Shown here piece after piece: positions 48,626 to 59,529 of a DNA stretch of 64,000 nucleotides. Source of the stretch: Proteus terrae (GTDB lineage: Bacteria; Pseudomonadota; Gammaproteobacteria; Enterobacterales; Enterobacteriaceae); assembly GCF_003144325.1 (NCBI RefSeq), contig NZ_PENS01000010.1, positions 1 to 64,000 of the forward strand, in the 5' to 3' direction. Within the stretch, counting starts at the first letter, position 1. The number at the start of each line of letters is the position of its first letter. The position numbers were made by a program, and so were the translations under genes. The notes under the pieces are model-generated. The model did not search any database. It worked only from the letters and a program-made list of their open reading frames with translations, and was not told where the DNA came from.

Positions 48626-50665
48626 ATGTTTCGTTCTTTTGTTATGGCGTTGATACTAACGCTATTTACTTTATCTACCTCTCAAGCAGCAGATACAGGC
48701 TGGCTAACCATGCCTGATAATTCTCATGCACAAGTTAGGGCGACAGCACAAAAGTCCCCAGCAGGTGACGTGAAACTTTTACTTGAGGTACAGCTTGAGT
48801 CTGGATGGAAAACGTATTGGCGTTCTCCAGGAGAAGGTGGCGTTGCCCCTGAAATTAATTGGTCGCAAGATGTAAGCGCAATAACTTGGCATTGGCCATC
48901 ACCTTCAGCTTTTGATGTGGCGGGTATTTATACTCAAGGCTATGACAAACAAGTTGTTTTTCCTATTGAGCTATCCTCTGTTCAGACTGATCGTTTAACA
49001 GGAGTTTTAACTCTATCAACATGCAGTAATGTCTGTATTTTGACTGATTACACTTTAGACTTGGATCTTACTGAACCTGTGCCCGCTGATTTTGAATGGC
49101 AATATAATCAGGCAATGGCAAAAGTTCCTGTTGGAATAGGATTAGTATCATCAGTTTCTTCTGGTTATAACAATAGTCAACTCACTATCTCTTTACAAAG
49201 AGAGCAAGGTGCTTGGGTTAAGCCTAATATTTATCTCGATCCCCCTGAAGGTATGCTTTATGGCATTCCAAAATTAAATCATCAAGATAAAAACCTATTT
49301 GTCACCGTTGATGTGACTGATGATTGGGGCGATGCTGCCGGTGATATTTCAGGTAAGGTGCTTTCTTTTGTTATTACTGACCAAGGTTTTTCTCGCCAAG
49401 TTAATGACACCATAGGGCATGGAGGAGCGGAGATTGCTCCCGCCGCCAATTCAGGTGTTGGGCTTTGGAGTATTCTCGCTTTTGCTCTATTGGGTGGCTT
49501 AATTCTGAATTTGATGCCTTGTGTATTACCTGTACTTGCGATGAAAATGGGGTCAATTCTTCATCTTGAAAATCGTGATAAAGGCGTTATTCGCAAGCAA
49601 TTTTCTGTTTCTGTTCTAGGCATCTTAGTTTCATTTTGGGCGCTAGCTCTGTTTATGACAGGCTTACGTTATAGCCAAGAAGCCTTAGGTTGGGGAATTC
49701 AATTCCAAAGTCCTTGGTTTATTGGTTTTATGGTATTAGTTACTGCTATTTTTACTGCAAATCTATTTGGATTATTTGAACTGCGTTTAAGTAGCAATAT
49801 AAATACTAAAATGGCAACAGCAGGTGGACAAGGATATAGCCGACACTTTTGGGAAGGTGCATTTGCAACTTTACTCGCAACACCTTGTTCAGCACCATTT
49901 TTAGGAACCGCTGTCGCTTATGCACTTATTGCGCCTCTAAATGAACTATGGCTTATTTTTACCGCTCTAGGGATTGGAATGAGTTTGCCTTGGATCTTAG
50001 TGGCTATATTTCCATCTATCGCTAAAGCGCTACCAAAACCGGGTAAATGGATGAATCGCCTAAGAGTGGTATTAGGCTTTATGATGTTATTGTCCAGTAT
50101 TTGGTTAATTACATTACTTATTCCACATCTAGGATTGCCAATCGTAATGGCTATTTTTATTGCCATTACTCTGCTTTTATTGTTTGCGATAGCACGGCAT
50201 TATGGCAAAAAAACGGTATTTATTTCGGCTGTTATTGCCCTATTTTTAGGAGGGAGCACCTATCTATTTGTGGAGCAACCAGCAAGCCAAACACTCGCAG
50301 GTCAAGATACGATAAATTGGCAACCTTTATCAGAAGAAGCGATACACCAAGCATTAGCAGATAATAAACGTGTATTTGTCGATGTAACAGCAGATTGGTG
50401 TGTTACCTGCAAAGCAAACAAATACAATGTATTATTGCGAGAAGAGATTCAGGCTGCACTTTCAGCGCCAGATGTTGTCGCATTAAGAGGGGATTGGACT
50501 AAACCCTCTGATAAAATCACTCAGTTTTTAAAACAACGTGGTCAAGTTGCAGTACCATTTAACCAAGTTTATGGGCCTTGCCATAAAGATGGCGTGGTTT
50601 TACCCCCTATTTTAAATAAAGATTCAACATTGACAGTTCTTTCAGAGGCTAAAGGAGCCCAATAA
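48626..50665 (+). CDS. scsB: ScsB, DsbD-like thiol-disulfide transmembrane reductase
   Basis: A 679-residue three-domain protein that passes electrons from cytoplasmic thioredoxin to periplasmic ScsC. After a signal peptide come an N-terminal immunoglobulin-like domain (about 22-270, cysteines in C-S-N-V-C), a DsbD-type membrane domain (about 280-570, with M-P-C-V-L-P and T-P-C-S-A-P) and a C-terminal thioredoxin-like domain (C-V-T-C at about 592-595). It overlaps scsC in TAATG. ScsB is broader in partners than DsbD, since it reaches copper-related substrates. Confidence 0.93.
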   Translation: MFRSFVMALILTLFTLSTSQAADTGWLTMPDNSHAQVRATAQKSPAGDVKLLLEVQLESGWKTYWRSPGEGGVAPEINWSQDVSAITWHWPSPSAFDVAGIYTQGYDKQVVFPIELSSVQTDRLTGVLTLSTCSNVCILTDYTLDLDLTEPVPADFEWQYNQAMAKVPVGIGLVSSVSSGYNNSQLTISLQREQGAWVKPNIYLDPPEGMLYGIPKLNHQDKNLFVTVDVTDDWGDAAGDISGKVLSFVITDQGFSRQVNDTIGHGGAEIAPAANSGVGLWSILAFALLGGLILNLMPCVLPVLAMKMGSILHLENRDKGVIRKQFSVSVLGILVSFWALALFMTGLRYSQEALGWGIQFQSPWFIGFMVLVTAIFTANLFGLFELRLSSNINTKMATAGGQGYSRHFWEGAFATLLATPCSAPFLGTAVAYALIAPLNELWLIFTALGIGMSLPWILVAIFPSIAKALPKPGKWMNRLRVVLGFMMLLSSIWLITLLIPHLGLPIVMAIFIAITLLLLFAIARHYGKKTVFISAVIALFLGGSTYLFVEQPASQTLAGQDTINWQPLSEEAIHQALADNKRVFVDVTADWCVTCKANKYNVLLREEIQAALSAPDVVALRGDWTKPSDKITQFLKQRGQVAVPFNQVYGPCHKDGVVLPPILNKDSTLTVLSEAKGAQ

Positions 50666-51396
50666 TGAAAAAAACACTTTCTGCACTGGTTATCTCTTCG
50701 TTACTTTTTGGTGCAAATGTGCAAGCTGCGGCATTAAGTGCTGATCAGGAAAAAGAAGTTCGTGCACTGGTTCGTGACACGTTAATTAAAAACCCAGAAA
50801 TTCTGGAAGAGGCCATCACAGCATTACAGGCACAGAAAGCAGATGAGCAACAAGCTCAGTTCCGTACTGCATTAAAAGCAGAGCATGACGCGTTATATAA
50901 TGATGCTGCAAGTCCTCGTATTGGTGCAAAGGACGCTAAATTAGTGTTGGTTTCTTTTACTGATTATAACTGCCCTTACTGCAAACGCTTCGATCCATTA
51001 TTAGAACAAATTACAAAAGATTATCCTGAAGTTGCCGTGGTGATTAAACCATTGCCGTTTAAAGGTGAAAGTTCTGCAAAAGCTTCTCAAGCTGTACTTT
51101 CAGTTTGGAAAGAAGATCCAAAAGCATTCTTAGCATTACACCAACGTTTAATGCAGAAGAAAACAATGCTAGATAATGCAAGTATTGATGATGCAATGAA
51201 AACAACCAATACTAGCAAAGTGAAATTGACGGATGAAAGCTTAAAAGCGTTACAAAACAACTTGGATCTTTCTCGCAAATTAGGTATTCAAGGTACACCT
51301 GCAACTGTCGTTGGCGATATGGTTATTCCGAGTGCCGTTGATTACGCTCAGCTAGAAGTGATTGTAAAAGAGCAACTGGCTAAAGTGAAAAAATAA
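50665..51396 (+). CDS. scsC: ScsC, periplasmic thioredoxin-fold disulfide isomerase
   Basis: A 243-residue periplasmic protein. A signal peptide (about 1-22) precedes an N-terminal helical region with the A-L-Q-A-Q-K-A-D-E-Q-Q linker, then a DsbA-like domain with C-P-Y-C and the cis-proline G-T-P-A-T. The P. mirabilis homologue is a trimeric, flexible disulfide isomerase, and the linker that drives shape change is visible here. ScsB keeps it reduced. It ends in TAATG with scsD. Confidence 0.95.
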   Translation: MKKTLSALVISSLLFGANVQAAALSADQEKEVRALVRDTLIKNPEILEEAITALQAQKADEQQAQFRTALKAEHDALYNDAASPRIGAKDAKLVLVSFTDYNCPYCKRFDPLLEQITKDYPEVAVVIKPLPFKGESSAKASQAVLSVWKEDPKAFLALHQRLMQKKTMLDNASIDDAMKTTNTSKVKLTDESLKALQNNLDLSRKLGIQGTPATVVGDMVIPSAVDYAQLEVIVKEQLAKVKK

Positions 51397-51899
51397 TGCG
51401 TAGTCGCTTACGAAAGTGGAGTAAAGAACTGATTGTTCTGGTTGTCATTTTCGTTGTAGCTTCTTTTGCAATGGATTGGTGGCGACAACCTACGCCACCA
51501 TCCTTAACGAATTTACCTGAGCTTTATACAGTTGATAATAAAGTTATTTCTTTAGCTGAGCTGAGTGCTGAAAAACCTTTATTAATCTATTTTTGGGCAA
51601 CTTGGTGTGGGGTTTGTAAATTAACAACACCATCAGTAAATTCGTTAGCACAAGATGGTTATAATGTGATGTCAGTTGCGATCCGTTCTGGTGATAACGC
51701 AAAGTTAGAGCGTGGCATTCAGTCGAAAGGGCTGGTTTTTCCTATCATAAATGATACTCGAGGGGATATTTCTCAACAGTGGGAAATTAGTGCAACACCT
51801 TCATTTGTTATTGTTTATAAAGGAGAAATGGTAGGCTTTACAAGTGGTTGGTCATCTTCGTGGGGATTAAAACTACGTTTATGGTGGGCGTCTATCTAA
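51396..51899 (+). CDS. scsD: ScsD, membrane-anchored thioredoxin-like protein
   Basis: A 167-residue TlpA-like protein. One N-terminal helix (about 12-28) anchors it; the periplasmic thioredoxin domain has the active site W-C-G-V-C-K and the cis-proline segment A-T-P-S-F. The last scs gene, overlapping scsC by one base. Its exact redox partner is not established. It converges with the next gene, nine bp apart. Confidence 0.93.
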   Translation: MRSRLRKWSKELIVLVVIFVVASFAMDWWRQPTPPSLTNLPELYTVDNKVISLAELSAEKPLLIYFWATWCGVCKLTTPSVNSLAQDGYNVMSVAIRSGDNAKLERGIQSKGLVFPIINDTRGDISQQWEISATPSFVIVYKGEMVGFTSGWSSSWGLKLRLWWASI

Positions 51900-51907
51900 A
51901 TTAGCTA

Positions 51908-52594
51908 TCAGAATTTTAGTAAAGAAAAAATGGTACCAGGTAAGCTGACAATAAAATAGATTATTTCATAAATAATATTTTTACGTCTGCGTTCAATTTT
52001 TGCTTCTTGGGTATTTTGGGCAATTAATGTCTTTTCATCGGCAATGCGTTTTGCTGTATTAATATGTATTGGCACAATATTAATAGGAATAACGGGATCA
52101 TTATTTTTATTAGCAGGGGTTAATTGAGCTAATGTCCAGCCATATTGATGCTGTTTATCTCTAAACGCATTTTGCTGAATAACATAACCGTAATAATCTT
52201 TACGGAAACCCTTTTCTTCGTTATCGCTGGAAATTTTATGGGCATATTGCCAATAAGATTGAATATCTGCGGATGACTGAATTAATTGGGATAGTGCAGA
52301 TTGGTCAAGTTGAGTGACATTAACGCGTTTAGACTCAGCTTCTTGTTTTTGTTGATCGATAATCGCTGTTTTCCAATGCACAGGTACAATGGTTTTGTCT
52401 TCAATAAGTTGGCTAATTGACTCTGGTTTTTTTGACAATACCCAGCCAAATTCATGTTCTTGTTGATTGAACATCTGGCGTTGGATCCATTTATTTTCTT
52501 TATCTGTACGAAAGCCCTTTGTTTCATTATCTGTTGATATTTCTTTAGCTCTTTGCCAAATGGCATCGAGAATATGTTCAGGATAATGATCCAT
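51908..52594 (-). CDS. Uncharacterised protein with two degenerate HNH-like repeats and a C-terminal membrane segment
   Basis: A 228-residue protein I cannot name. Residues 13-77 and 115-181 are two copies of one unit: W-x2-A-x2-I-S-x-D-N-E, K-G-F-R-x-D, Y-x3-I, H-x-[FY]-G-W and I-V-P-[VI]-H-x2-T-A. Similar units occur in HNH endonuclease-like proteins, where G-W-E-I-D-H carries the catalytic histidine; here G-W-V-L-S and G-W-T-L-A replace it, so nuclease activity is unlikely. A basic stretch (E-R-R-R-K) and a hydrophobic helix (about 208-226) close the protein. It lies between scsD and lnt. Confidence 0.65.
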   Translation of the reverse strand: MDHYPEHILDAIWQRAKEISTDNETKGFRTDKENKWIQRQMFNQQEHEFGWVLSKKPESISQLIEDKTIVPVHWKTAIIDQQKQEAESKRVNVTQLDQSALSQLIQSSADIQSYWQYAHKISSDNEEKGFRKDYYGYVIQQNAFRDKQHQYGWTLAQLTPANKNNDPVIPINIVPIHINTAKRIADEKTLIAQNTQEAKIERRRKNIIYEIIYFIVSLPGTIFSLLKF

Positions 52595-52615
52595 GAAAAA
52601 GCTCTCTTATTAGAA

Positions 52616-52658
52616 AAAGCCCAACCTAATTAATATTAACTTAATAGGGTTGGGCTTT
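52616..52658 (-). terminator. Terminator downstream of lnt
   Basis: AAAGCCCAACC and GGTTGGGCTTT form an 11-bp stem with a 21-base loop, and a T run lies at the minus-strand exit. It is 8 bp past the lnt stop. It separates lnt from the 228-residue protein. Confidence 0.8.
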
Positions 52659-52665
52659 ATTCATT

Positions 52666-54189
52666 TTAATTACGGCGTTTAATAAAGGCGATGACAAAAA
52701 ATAATCCAACCAATATCCACAATGGTGTATTACCCCATTTGTAATAAGGAGTTAGTCCTGTTGTTGGTGTCATTTTTTCCGCTAAAGCACCTTCTTCAAA
52801 TTGAGGAAGTTGAGAAATTACATCACCGTTGGCTGCAATAAAGGCTGTAATACCGTTATTTGTCGAACGTAATAATGGTCTTCCTAACTCAAGAGAGCGC
52901 ATTCTCGCCATTTGAAAATGCTGCCAAGGGCCGATTGAATTGCCAAACCACGCATCATTAGAAATCGTTAATAAGAACCGTGTATCAGGTTGGAAATTAG
53001 CACGAACTTGTTCACCTAAAATAATTTCGTAGCAAATAGCAGCGGTTATTTTGGCGTCATTGACTGTCAGCTGAGGCTGTACATATTCACCTTGGCTTAA
53101 TGATGACATAGGTAAATTAAAGAAAGGGGCGAGTGGGCGTAAGAGTGATTCTAATGGCACATATTCGCCAAAAGGAACAAGGTGATGTTTGTTATAGCGA
53201 TCTGTTGCCGGGTATTGATAAGCATAGTGTTCACCTAATGTGATGACACTATTGTAAAAACGATAGCCTTCTAATGTCGGCCGAGCATCAATAATTCCCG
53301 TCATTAAATGGGTATCTTGCTCTCTTAATTGCTTATCTAATTCTGCTAAAAAGTTTTGTTGTTGAATTTCAACATCAGGGATAGCGGATTCAGGCCAAAT
53401 AATGAGATTTGCATTACCAATAAAAGGGCGACTTAAGGTGAGATAGGTCTTTAATGTGCTCTCTAATGTACCTGGTTCCCATTTTAAAGATTGTGCGATA
53501 TTACCTTGGACTAATGCAATTTCTTGCGTTTCATCAGGCAAAGGTTGATACCATTGATAGGATTTAAAGCTGATAGGTAATACTAATAAAAGCAGTGCAA
53601 TCACAAGGCTGTAAATTGATTTACGATAGATTGTAAATGCAATTAATCCACTAATAACGGTTAAAAGCAGCGTTATCATGGTGACACCAAAAATAGGTGC
53701 AATACCTTTTAATGGGCCATCAATCTGGCTATAACCAAACTGCAACCAAGGAAAGCCTGATAATACCCAACCTCTTAAAAATTCGGTGATTTGCCATAGC
53801 GCAGGAGCAGCAAATACAAATCGCCAGAGTGTTGGTTTGGGGAAAAACTTATTCAGTGATCCTGCAAATAATAGCGTGTAGAGTGATAAATAGAGAGCTA
53901 ATAAAATCACTAAAAAGATATTTATTGCAAACGGCATACCACCAAAATCAGCGATACTGACGTAAACCCAATTTACACCGCTACCAAATAACCCAAATCC
54001 CCAAGCAAAACCAAGGAATGCACCTTGACGAGCTGTGCGGTGAGTGATTATCAGTAATAAGCCAAGTAGTGAAATTAACGCCGCAGGCCAAAAATCAAAT
54101 GGCGAAAATGCTAATGTGCCAATGGCACCGAAAAAAACCGCCAGAAGGGCACGAACCCACTGGCGGTTTAAGAAAGAGATCTTATTCAT
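52666..54189 (-). CDS. lnt: Apolipoprotein N-acyltransferase Lnt
   Basis: A 507-residue membrane enzyme that adds the third acyl chain to lipoproteins. An N-terminal helical bundle is followed by a nitrilase domain with W-P-E-S-A-I-P (Glu), R-Y-N-K-H-H (Lys) and A-I-C-Y-E-I-I (Cys), the catalytic triad. I chose the ATG at 54189, which has AGGAT seven bases upstream; an ATG pair at 54207/54204 lies within corC. It acts on lipoproteins such as YfiM, RlpA and LptE encoded here. Confidence 0.96.
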   Translation of the reverse strand: MNKISFLNRQWVRALLAVFFGAIGTLAFSPFDFWPAALISLLGLLLIITHRTARQGAFLGFAWGFGLFGSGVNWVYVSIADFGGMPFAINIFLVILLALYLSLYTLLFAGSLNKFFPKPTLWRFVFAAPALWQITEFLRGWVLSGFPWLQFGYSQIDGPLKGIAPIFGVTMITLLLTVISGLIAFTIYRKSIYSLVIALLLLVLPISFKSYQWYQPLPDETQEIALVQGNIAQSLKWEPGTLESTLKTYLTLSRPFIGNANLIIWPESAIPDVEIQQQNFLAELDKQLREQDTHLMTGIIDARPTLEGYRFYNSVITLGEHYAYQYPATDRYNKHHLVPFGEYVPLESLLRPLAPFFNLPMSSLSQGEYVQPQLTVNDAKITAAICYEIILGEQVRANFQPDTRFLLTISNDAWFGNSIGPWQHFQMARMRSLELGRPLLRSTNNGITAFIAANGDVISQLPQFEEGALAEKMTPTTGLTPYYKWGNTPLWILVGLFFVIAFIKRRN

Positions 54190-54196
54190 TGATATC

Positions 54197-55078
54197 CTAT
54201 GCATCATTACCTAGTTCAGGGATTGGTGCATCATCGGGGATATGCACATAAACCTGAATGATCTTACGGCTATCTGCCATAACAACTTTAAATTGGTAAT
54301 TATCAATGGTAATAGTTTCACCACGAGCAGGAAGGTGACCAAAGGCTTGCATAACTAAACCGCCAATTGTATCAACTTCTTCATCGCTGAAATGTGTACC
54401 GAACGCTTCATTGAAATCTTCTATCTGGGTTAAAGCTCGAACTGAGTAAGCGTGGCGACTCAACGGACGAATATCAATATCATCCTCATCATCATACTCA
54501 TCTTCAATTTCGCCTACGATAAGTTCAAGAATATCCTCAATTGTGACGAGCCCAGATACGCCTCCGAATTCATCGATCACAATCGCCATATGATAGCGTT
54601 GAGAGCGGAACTCTTTTAATAGGCGATCAACCCGTTTGCTTTCAGGCACAACAACAGCAGAGCGTAAGACTTTATCCATACTAAATGGCTCTGCGTCAGT
54701 ACGCATAAATGGCAGTAAATCTTTTGCCATTAATAAGCCTTCAATATGATCTTTGTCTTCGCTAATGACAGGGAAACGGGAATGTGCTGAATCAATAATC
54801 ACATCTAAACATTCATCAAGGGTTTGATTGCGTTTTAGTGTGACGATTTGAGAACGAGGGATCATTATGTCCCGAACGCGTTGTTCAGCAATATCCATTA
54901 CCCCTTCAAGCATGTCGCGGGTGTCAGGATCAATTAATTCTTTCTGTTCAGAATCGCGGATAAGCTCCATCAGATCATCACGGTTTTTAGGTTCACCGTG
55001 GAACCACTGATTAAGCAGTGTGAGAAACCCTTTCTTAGGACCTGGGTTATCGTTACTCGAAGATTGGTCGTCGCTCAT
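54197..55078 (-). CDS. corC: CorC (YbeX), CBS-domain protein with a CorC_HlyC domain
   Basis: A 293-residue cytoplasmic protein. Two CBS domains (about 65-190) contain V-R-D-I-M-I-P-R and an acidic D-D-E-D-D-I-D-I-R linker precedes the C-terminal CorC_HlyC domain (about 210-285). It was linked to Co2+/Mg2+ efflux, and E. coli YbeX is also linked to ribosome maturation. It lies between ybeY and lnt in the conserved order ybeZ-ybeY-ybeX-lnt. Confidence 0.95.
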   Translation of the reverse strand: MSDDQSSSNDNPGPKKGFLTLLNQWFHGEPKNRDDLMELIRDSEQKELIDPDTRDMLEGVMDIAEQRVRDIMIPRSQIVTLKRNQTLDECLDVIIDSAHSRFPVISEDKDHIEGLLMAKDLLPFMRTDAEPFSMDKVLRSAVVVPESKRVDRLLKEFRSQRYHMAIVIDEFGGVSGLVTIEDILELIVGEIEDEYDDEDDIDIRPLSRHAYSVRALTQIEDFNEAFGTHFSDEEVDTIGGLVMQAFGHLPARGETITIDNYQFKVVMADSRKIIQVYVHIPDDAPIPELGNDA

Positions 55079-55149
55079 GGCGTTTTAACTACTTTTCCTC
55101 ATTGAATGGTTAATTAGATATAGTATTTATCATAAAAATAAGAGAACTG

Positions 55150-55617
55150 TTACTCTTTTTCAATTAAATAGGGATCTGCATAACCTAAATTTTGTAAGAT
55201 TTCTGTCTCTAAACCTTCCATTTCTTCGGCTTCATCATCTTCAATATGATCATAGCCCAAAAGATGCAGACATCCATGAATAACCATGTGTGCCCAATGC
55301 TCTTCAACAGTCTTACTCTGTTCAACCGCCTCTTTTTCTACTACTTGACGGCAAATAATCAAATCACCTAATAGAGGCAATTCTATTTCAGGTGGTGCCT
55401 CAAAAGGAAAAGAAAGCACGTTAGTCGGTCTGTCTTTTCCGCGATAAGTGAGGTTCAGTTCGTGACTTTCTGCTTCATCAACAATGCGAATAGTCACTTC
55501 ACTTACAGGTTGAAACTGCGGTAACACCGCTTCCAACCATGTCATAAATTGGGCTTCAGTAGGAAGCCCTTGCGTATTTTCACTTGCTACTTGTAAATCA
55601 AGGATAACTTCATTCAT
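55150..55617 (-). CDS. ybeY: Endoribonuclease YbeY
   Basis: A 155-residue metal-dependent endoribonuclease for 16S rRNA 3' maturation and ribosome quality control. The zinc site [11 protein letters not shown] is intact. I chose the ATG at 55617, which matches E. coli length. A longer frame reaching 55743 would lie inside ybeZ. It overlaps ybeZ by 8 bp (ATGAATGA), a coupling signature. Confidence 0.95.
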   Translation of the reverse strand: MNEVILDLQVASENTQGLPTEAQFMTWLEAVLPQFQPVSEVTIRIVDEAESHELNLTYRGKDRPTNVLSFPFEAPPEIELPLLGDLIICRQVVEKEAVEQSKTVEEHWAHMVIHGCLHLLGYDHIEDDEAEEMEGLETEILQNLGYADPYLIEKE

Positions 55618-56671
55618 GATTTTCTCTCTGAAGCTTCTCTTTTTCTGCTTTGATTGCTTGGCGGCGTTTTTGATCTTCCGTTTCCCAAGCTTCATAGGCG
55701 ATAACAATTTTGGCAACCACAGGATGGCGAACAACGTCTTCACTGTGGAAAAAGTTAAAACTTAAATCATTGACATCAGATAAAACTTCAATGGCATGAC
55801 GTAAGCCTGATTTATTACCTCTTGGCAGGTCAATTTGGGTAATATCCCCAGTGACAACCGCTTTAGAGTTAAAGCCAATACGCGTTAAGAACATTTTCAT
55901 CTGTTCGATGGTGGTGTTTTGGCTTTCATCAAGAATGATAAAGGCGTCATTTAATGTGCGTCCACGCATATAGGCGAGGGGCGCGACTTCAATGACATTA
56001 CGCTCTATTAGTTTCTCAACTTTTTCAAAACCTAACATCTCAAATAACGCATCATAAAGTGGTCGTAAATAGGGATCGACTTTTTGACTTAAATCGCCTG
56101 GTAAAAAGCCCAGTTTTTCACCAGCTTCAACCGCAGGACGCGTTAATAAAATACGACGCACTTCTTGACGTTCTAGAGCATCAACAGCAGCAGCAACAGC
56201 CAGATAAGTTTTCCCTGTCCCCGCAGGCCCAATACCAAAAGTAATATCATGGGTCTGGATATTGGCAATATATTGTGCCTGATTTGGTGTACGAGGTTTT
56301 ATCACACCCCGCTTAGTTCGAATATTGGTCGATTTTCCAAATTCAGGAACATGCTCATCACTTTGCTCAAGCACACGGCTTTCTTTGATTGCTAGGTGAA
56401 TTTGTTCAGGGGCGATATCGGGGATCACGCCTTTAATAGGCGAGGTTTCCACATACAGGCGACGTAAAATACCTGCGGCTGCATTGACACACAATGATTT
56501 TCCCGTGAGTTTAAAACGGTTATCACGATGATTAATCTCGATACCTAAACGGCGCTCAAGTTGCTTAATATTATCGTCAAATGGGCCACATAGGCTCATT
56601 AAACGGGCATTGTCAGCTGGCTCTAAGAAGATTTCTTGGGTCGCTACCTGTGCATGTGCTATTACTGTCAC
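55610..56671 (-). CDS. ybeZ: PhoH-like ATPase YbeZ
   Basis: A 353-residue PhoH-family NTPase. The P-loop is G-P-A-G-T-G-K-T at about 143-150; Walker B includes F-I-I-L-D-E-S-Q-N. It probably serves as an RNA helicase partner of YbeY. Gene order miaB-ybeZ-ybeY-corC-lnt is the same as in E. coli. Confidence 0.95.
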   Translation of the reverse strand: MTVIAHAQVATQEIFLEPADNARLMSLCGPFDDNIKQLERRLGIEINHRDNRFKLTGKSLCVNAAAGILRRLYVETSPIKGVIPDIAPEQIHLAIKESRVLEQSDEHVPEFGKSTNIRTKRGVIKPRTPNQAQYIANIQTHDITFGIGPAGTGKTYLAVAAAVDALERQEVRRILLTRPAVEAGEKLGFLPGDLSQKVDPYLRPLYDALFEMLGFEKVEKLIERNVIEVAPLAYMRGRTLNDAFIILDESQNTTIEQMKMFLTRIGFNSKAVVTGDITQIDLPRGNKSGLRHAIEVLSDVNDLSFNFFHSEDVVRHPVVAKIVIAYEAWETEDQKRRQAIKAEKEKLQRENHE

Positions 56672-56699
56672 TGATTATCCTTTTGTTAAATCTGATCAA

Positions 56700-58130
56700 T
56701 TAAGGTTGGTAAACACCTACCCCTAATTCATCTTCTTTACGTGTACGTGCAATAACGGATTCTGGAGATTCGTGAATACGTAAATCCATTTGATCTTCCG
56801 TTCTAACGACTTTACCACGTAGTGAGTTGGCATAAACGTCAACAATCTCAACATCAACGAATTTACCAATCATATCCGGTGTACCTTCAAAGTTAACCAC
56901 ACGGTTGTTCTCAGTACGGCCAGAAAGCTCCATCACATTTTTACGTGAAGGCCCTTCTACCAGAATACGCTGTACAGTATTTAACATTGCACGGCTAAAA
57001 TTCATCGCTTGCTGATTGATGCGCTGTTGTAGCAGATATAAACGCTGTTTCTTCTCATCTTCACTGACATCATCAGGTAAATCTGCAGCTGGTGTGCCTG
57101 GACGTGCTGAATAGATGAAACTAAAGCTCATATCGAAATTAACATCCGCAATTAATTGCATGGTTTTTTCAAAGTCGTCTTGAGTTTCACCCGGGAAACC
57201 AATGATAAAGTCTGAACTTATCAGAATATCAGGACGTGCTTTGCGTAGTTTGCGAATAATGCTCTTATATTCAAGTGCAGTATGGTTACGCTTCATTAAT
57301 GTTAGAATGCGGTCAGAACCACTTTGCACTGGTAAGTGTAAATAGCTGACTAATTCAGGTGTATCTTCATAAACGGCAACAATATCGTCAGTAAATTCGA
57401 TAGGGTGGCTGGTAGTAAAGCGAACGCGGTCAATACCATCAATTGCGGCAACTAAGCGAATTAATTCAGCAAAACTACAGATTTGACCATCAAAAGTGGC
57501 ACCACGATAGGCGTTAACGTTTTGACCTAACAAGTTTACTTCGCGCACACCTTGTGCCGCTAATTGAGCAATTTCAAATAACACATCATCACAAGGACGG
57601 CTAACTTCTTCACCACGAGTGTAAGGAACTACGCAGAAAGAGCAGTATTTGTTACAGCCTTCCATGATGGAAACGAAAGCAGAAGGGCCTTCAGCACGAG
57701 GTTCTGGTAAACGGTCAAATTTTTCGATTTCAGGGAAGCTGATATCGACAACAGGGCTTTTAGTGCCTTTAACCTGATTAATCATTTCAGGCAAACGGTG
57801 TAAAGTCTGTGGTCCGAAGATAATATCGACACACTGCGCACGTTGACGGATGTATTCACCTTCTTGAGAAGCAACACAACCGCCGACGCCAATGATAATA
57901 TCGGGTTTATTATCTTTAAAATATTTCCAACGTCCTAACTGATGAAAGACTTTTTCTTGTGCTTTCTCACGGATAGAACAGGTATTTAGCAGTAGAATGT
58001 CCGCATCTTCGGCGACATCGGTTAACTGATAACCGTGGGTGCTTTCGAGTAGGTCTGCCATTTTGGATGAATCGTACTCATTCATCTGACAGCCCCAAGT
58101 TTTAATGTACAGTTTTTTTATCGTCGACAT
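56700..58130 (-). CDS. miaB: tRNA-2-methylthio-N6-dimethylallyladenosine synthase MiaB
   Basis: A 476-residue radical-SAM methylthiotransferase. The N-terminal UPF0004 domain provides three auxiliary cluster cysteines (W-G-C-Q-M-N at the start, N-T-C-S-I, and G-G-C-V-A), and the radical-SAM cluster is [13 protein letters not shown] domain forms the C-terminus. It modifies A37 of tRNAs that read UNN codons, including tRNA-Leu types. It heads the ybeZ-ybeY-corC-lnt run. Confidence 0.97.
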   Translation of the reverse strand: MSTIKKLYIKTWGCQMNEYDSSKMADLLESTHGYQLTDVAEDADILLLNTCSIREKAQEKVFHQLGRWKYFKDNKPDIIIGVGGCVASQEGEYIRQRAQCVDIIFGPQTLHRLPEMINQVKGTKSPVVDISFPEIEKFDRLPEPRAEGPSAFVSIMEGCNKYCSFCVVPYTRGEEVSRPCDDVLFEIAQLAAQGVREVNLLGQNVNAYRGATFDGQICSFAELIRLVAAIDGIDRVRFTTSHPIEFTDDIVAVYEDTPELVSYLHLPVQSGSDRILTLMKRNHTALEYKSIIRKLRKARPDILISSDFIIGFPGETQDDFEKTMQLIADVNFDMSFSFIYSARPGTPAADLPDDVSEDEKKQRLYLLQQRINQQAMNFSRAMLNTVQRILVEGPSRKNVMELSGRTENNRVVNFEGTPDMIGKFVDVEIVDVYANSLRGKVVRTEDQMDLRIHESPESVIARTRKEDELGVGVYQP

Positions 58131-58317
58131 TGTGTAAATCCGGTATTTTCAGTGAGACAATAGCTAATCATTGGAAAACGTTGCGTGTAATAAGCCAATA
58201 AGGCGGTTATTGTAGTCATTTGTGTGGTCAGTGACTAGAGCAAGTCGGCGCTAATTCTCTATGGCGTTTAGTTTAATAGAAATAAACTGAAACAGCGCTT
58301 ACCTATTATTTAAAGTA

Positions 58318-59523
58318 ATGAGTTATGGCATAACAATGATGAGTAATGTAAAAAACGATTTTGATGCAATCATCGCTGGTGGCGGGATGATTGGCGCTGC
58401 TGTTGCAATTGGGCTGGCGCAAGAAGGATTGCGTGTTGCAATGATTGAACGACAGTCTCCAGCACCTTTTGATGCGTCATCTCATCCTGATATCCGTATT
58501 TCTGCGATTAGTTGCGCGTCCGTTAGTCTATTAAAACAATTAGGTGCATGGCAACATGTTTTAGCTATGCGTTCTGCGCCTTATCTTACCTTAGAAACAT
58601 GGGAAGAAGAAAATGCCCATGTGATTTTTGATGCTAAAAGCTTAGGTTTACCTGAATTAGGGTATATGGTTGAAAACCGAATTTTGCAATTAGCTCTTTG
58701 GCAAGAGGCTGAACGTTATAGCAATATCACTTTATTATGTCCAAATAGTCTAAGTAAAATGACTTATTTGGATGATAAATGGAAAGTAACGCTTTCTGAT
58801 GGTCGTGAAGTCACTACAAATTTAGTGGTAGGTGCGGATGGTGCCAATTCTCAAGTGCGCCAATTTGCGGGTATTGGTAGCAATGGCTGGCAATATCGCC
58901 AATCTTGTATGCTGATCACGGTGAAAACAGAATTACCTCCTGAAAAGGGTACATGGCAACGCTTTTACCCTTCAGGTCCTCGTGCTTATTTACCGCTTTT
59001 TGATAATTGGGCTTGTTTGGTTTGGTATGATTCGCCTGACAGAATTAGAAAACTGCAAAACATGTCGATGGTGCAGTTAGAAAAAGAAATTCAACACGCT
59101 TTCCCTGAGCGATTAGGCAAAGCGACACCTATTGCTGCAGGTTCATTTCCATTAACACGTCAGCATGCAAGTCGTTATGTTGATAAAGGGATTGTTTTGT
59201 TGGGAGATGCGGCTCACACCATTAATCCATTAGCAGGACAGGGCGTTAACTTAGGTTATCGTGATGTGGATTGTTTCTTGGACTTAGTGGCTGAGGCTAA
59301 AAAACATTTCGAGCCTTGGGATTCAATGGCGTTATTGAAAAAATACCAGCGTCGTCGTATGCCTGATAATTTAGTTATGCAAGCGGGTATGGACGTATTT
59401 TATCACGCCTTTAGTCACCAACTACCGGGTTTAAAAGTCGTTAGAAATATCGGCCTTTTAGCAGCTCAACATGCAGGAAAAGCGAAAGAAGCAGCATTGC
59501 GTTATGCGTTAGGTATTAAATAA
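58318..59523 (+). CDS. ubiF: 3-demethoxyubiquinol 3-hydroxylase UbiF
   Basis: A 401-residue FAD monooxygenase of ubiquinone synthesis. G-G-G-M-I-G-A-A-V binds ADP near residues 22-30; the second FAD motif G-D-A-A-H-T-I-N-P-L-A-G-Q-G is near 297-310. The start is uncertain: ATG at 58318, 58336 or 58339, none with a clear ribosome site. The closest E. coli start corresponds to the inner pair. In E. coli UbiF also lies next to the glutamine/methionine tRNA cluster; here frm is between. Confidence 0.93.
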   Translation: MSYGITMMSNVKNDFDAIIAGGGMIGAAVAIGLAQEGLRVAMIERQSPAPFDASSHPDIRISAISCASVSLLKQLGAWQHVLAMRSAPYLTLETWEEENAHVIFDAKSLGLPELGYMVENRILQLALWQEAERYSNITLLCPNSLSKMTYLDDKWKVTLSDGREVTTNLVVGADGANSQVRQFAGIGSNGWQYRQSCMLITVKTELPPEKGTWQRFYPSGPRAYLPLFDNWACLVWYDSPDRIRKLQNMSMVQLEKEIQHAFPERLGKATPIAAGSFPLTRQHASRYVDKGIVLLGDAAHTINPLAGQGVNLGYRDVDCFLDLVAEAKKHFEPWDSMALLKKYQRRRMPDNLVMQAGMDVFYHAFSHQLPGLKVVRNIGLLAAQHAGKAKEAALRYALGIK

Positions 59524-59529
59524 TTAGAA

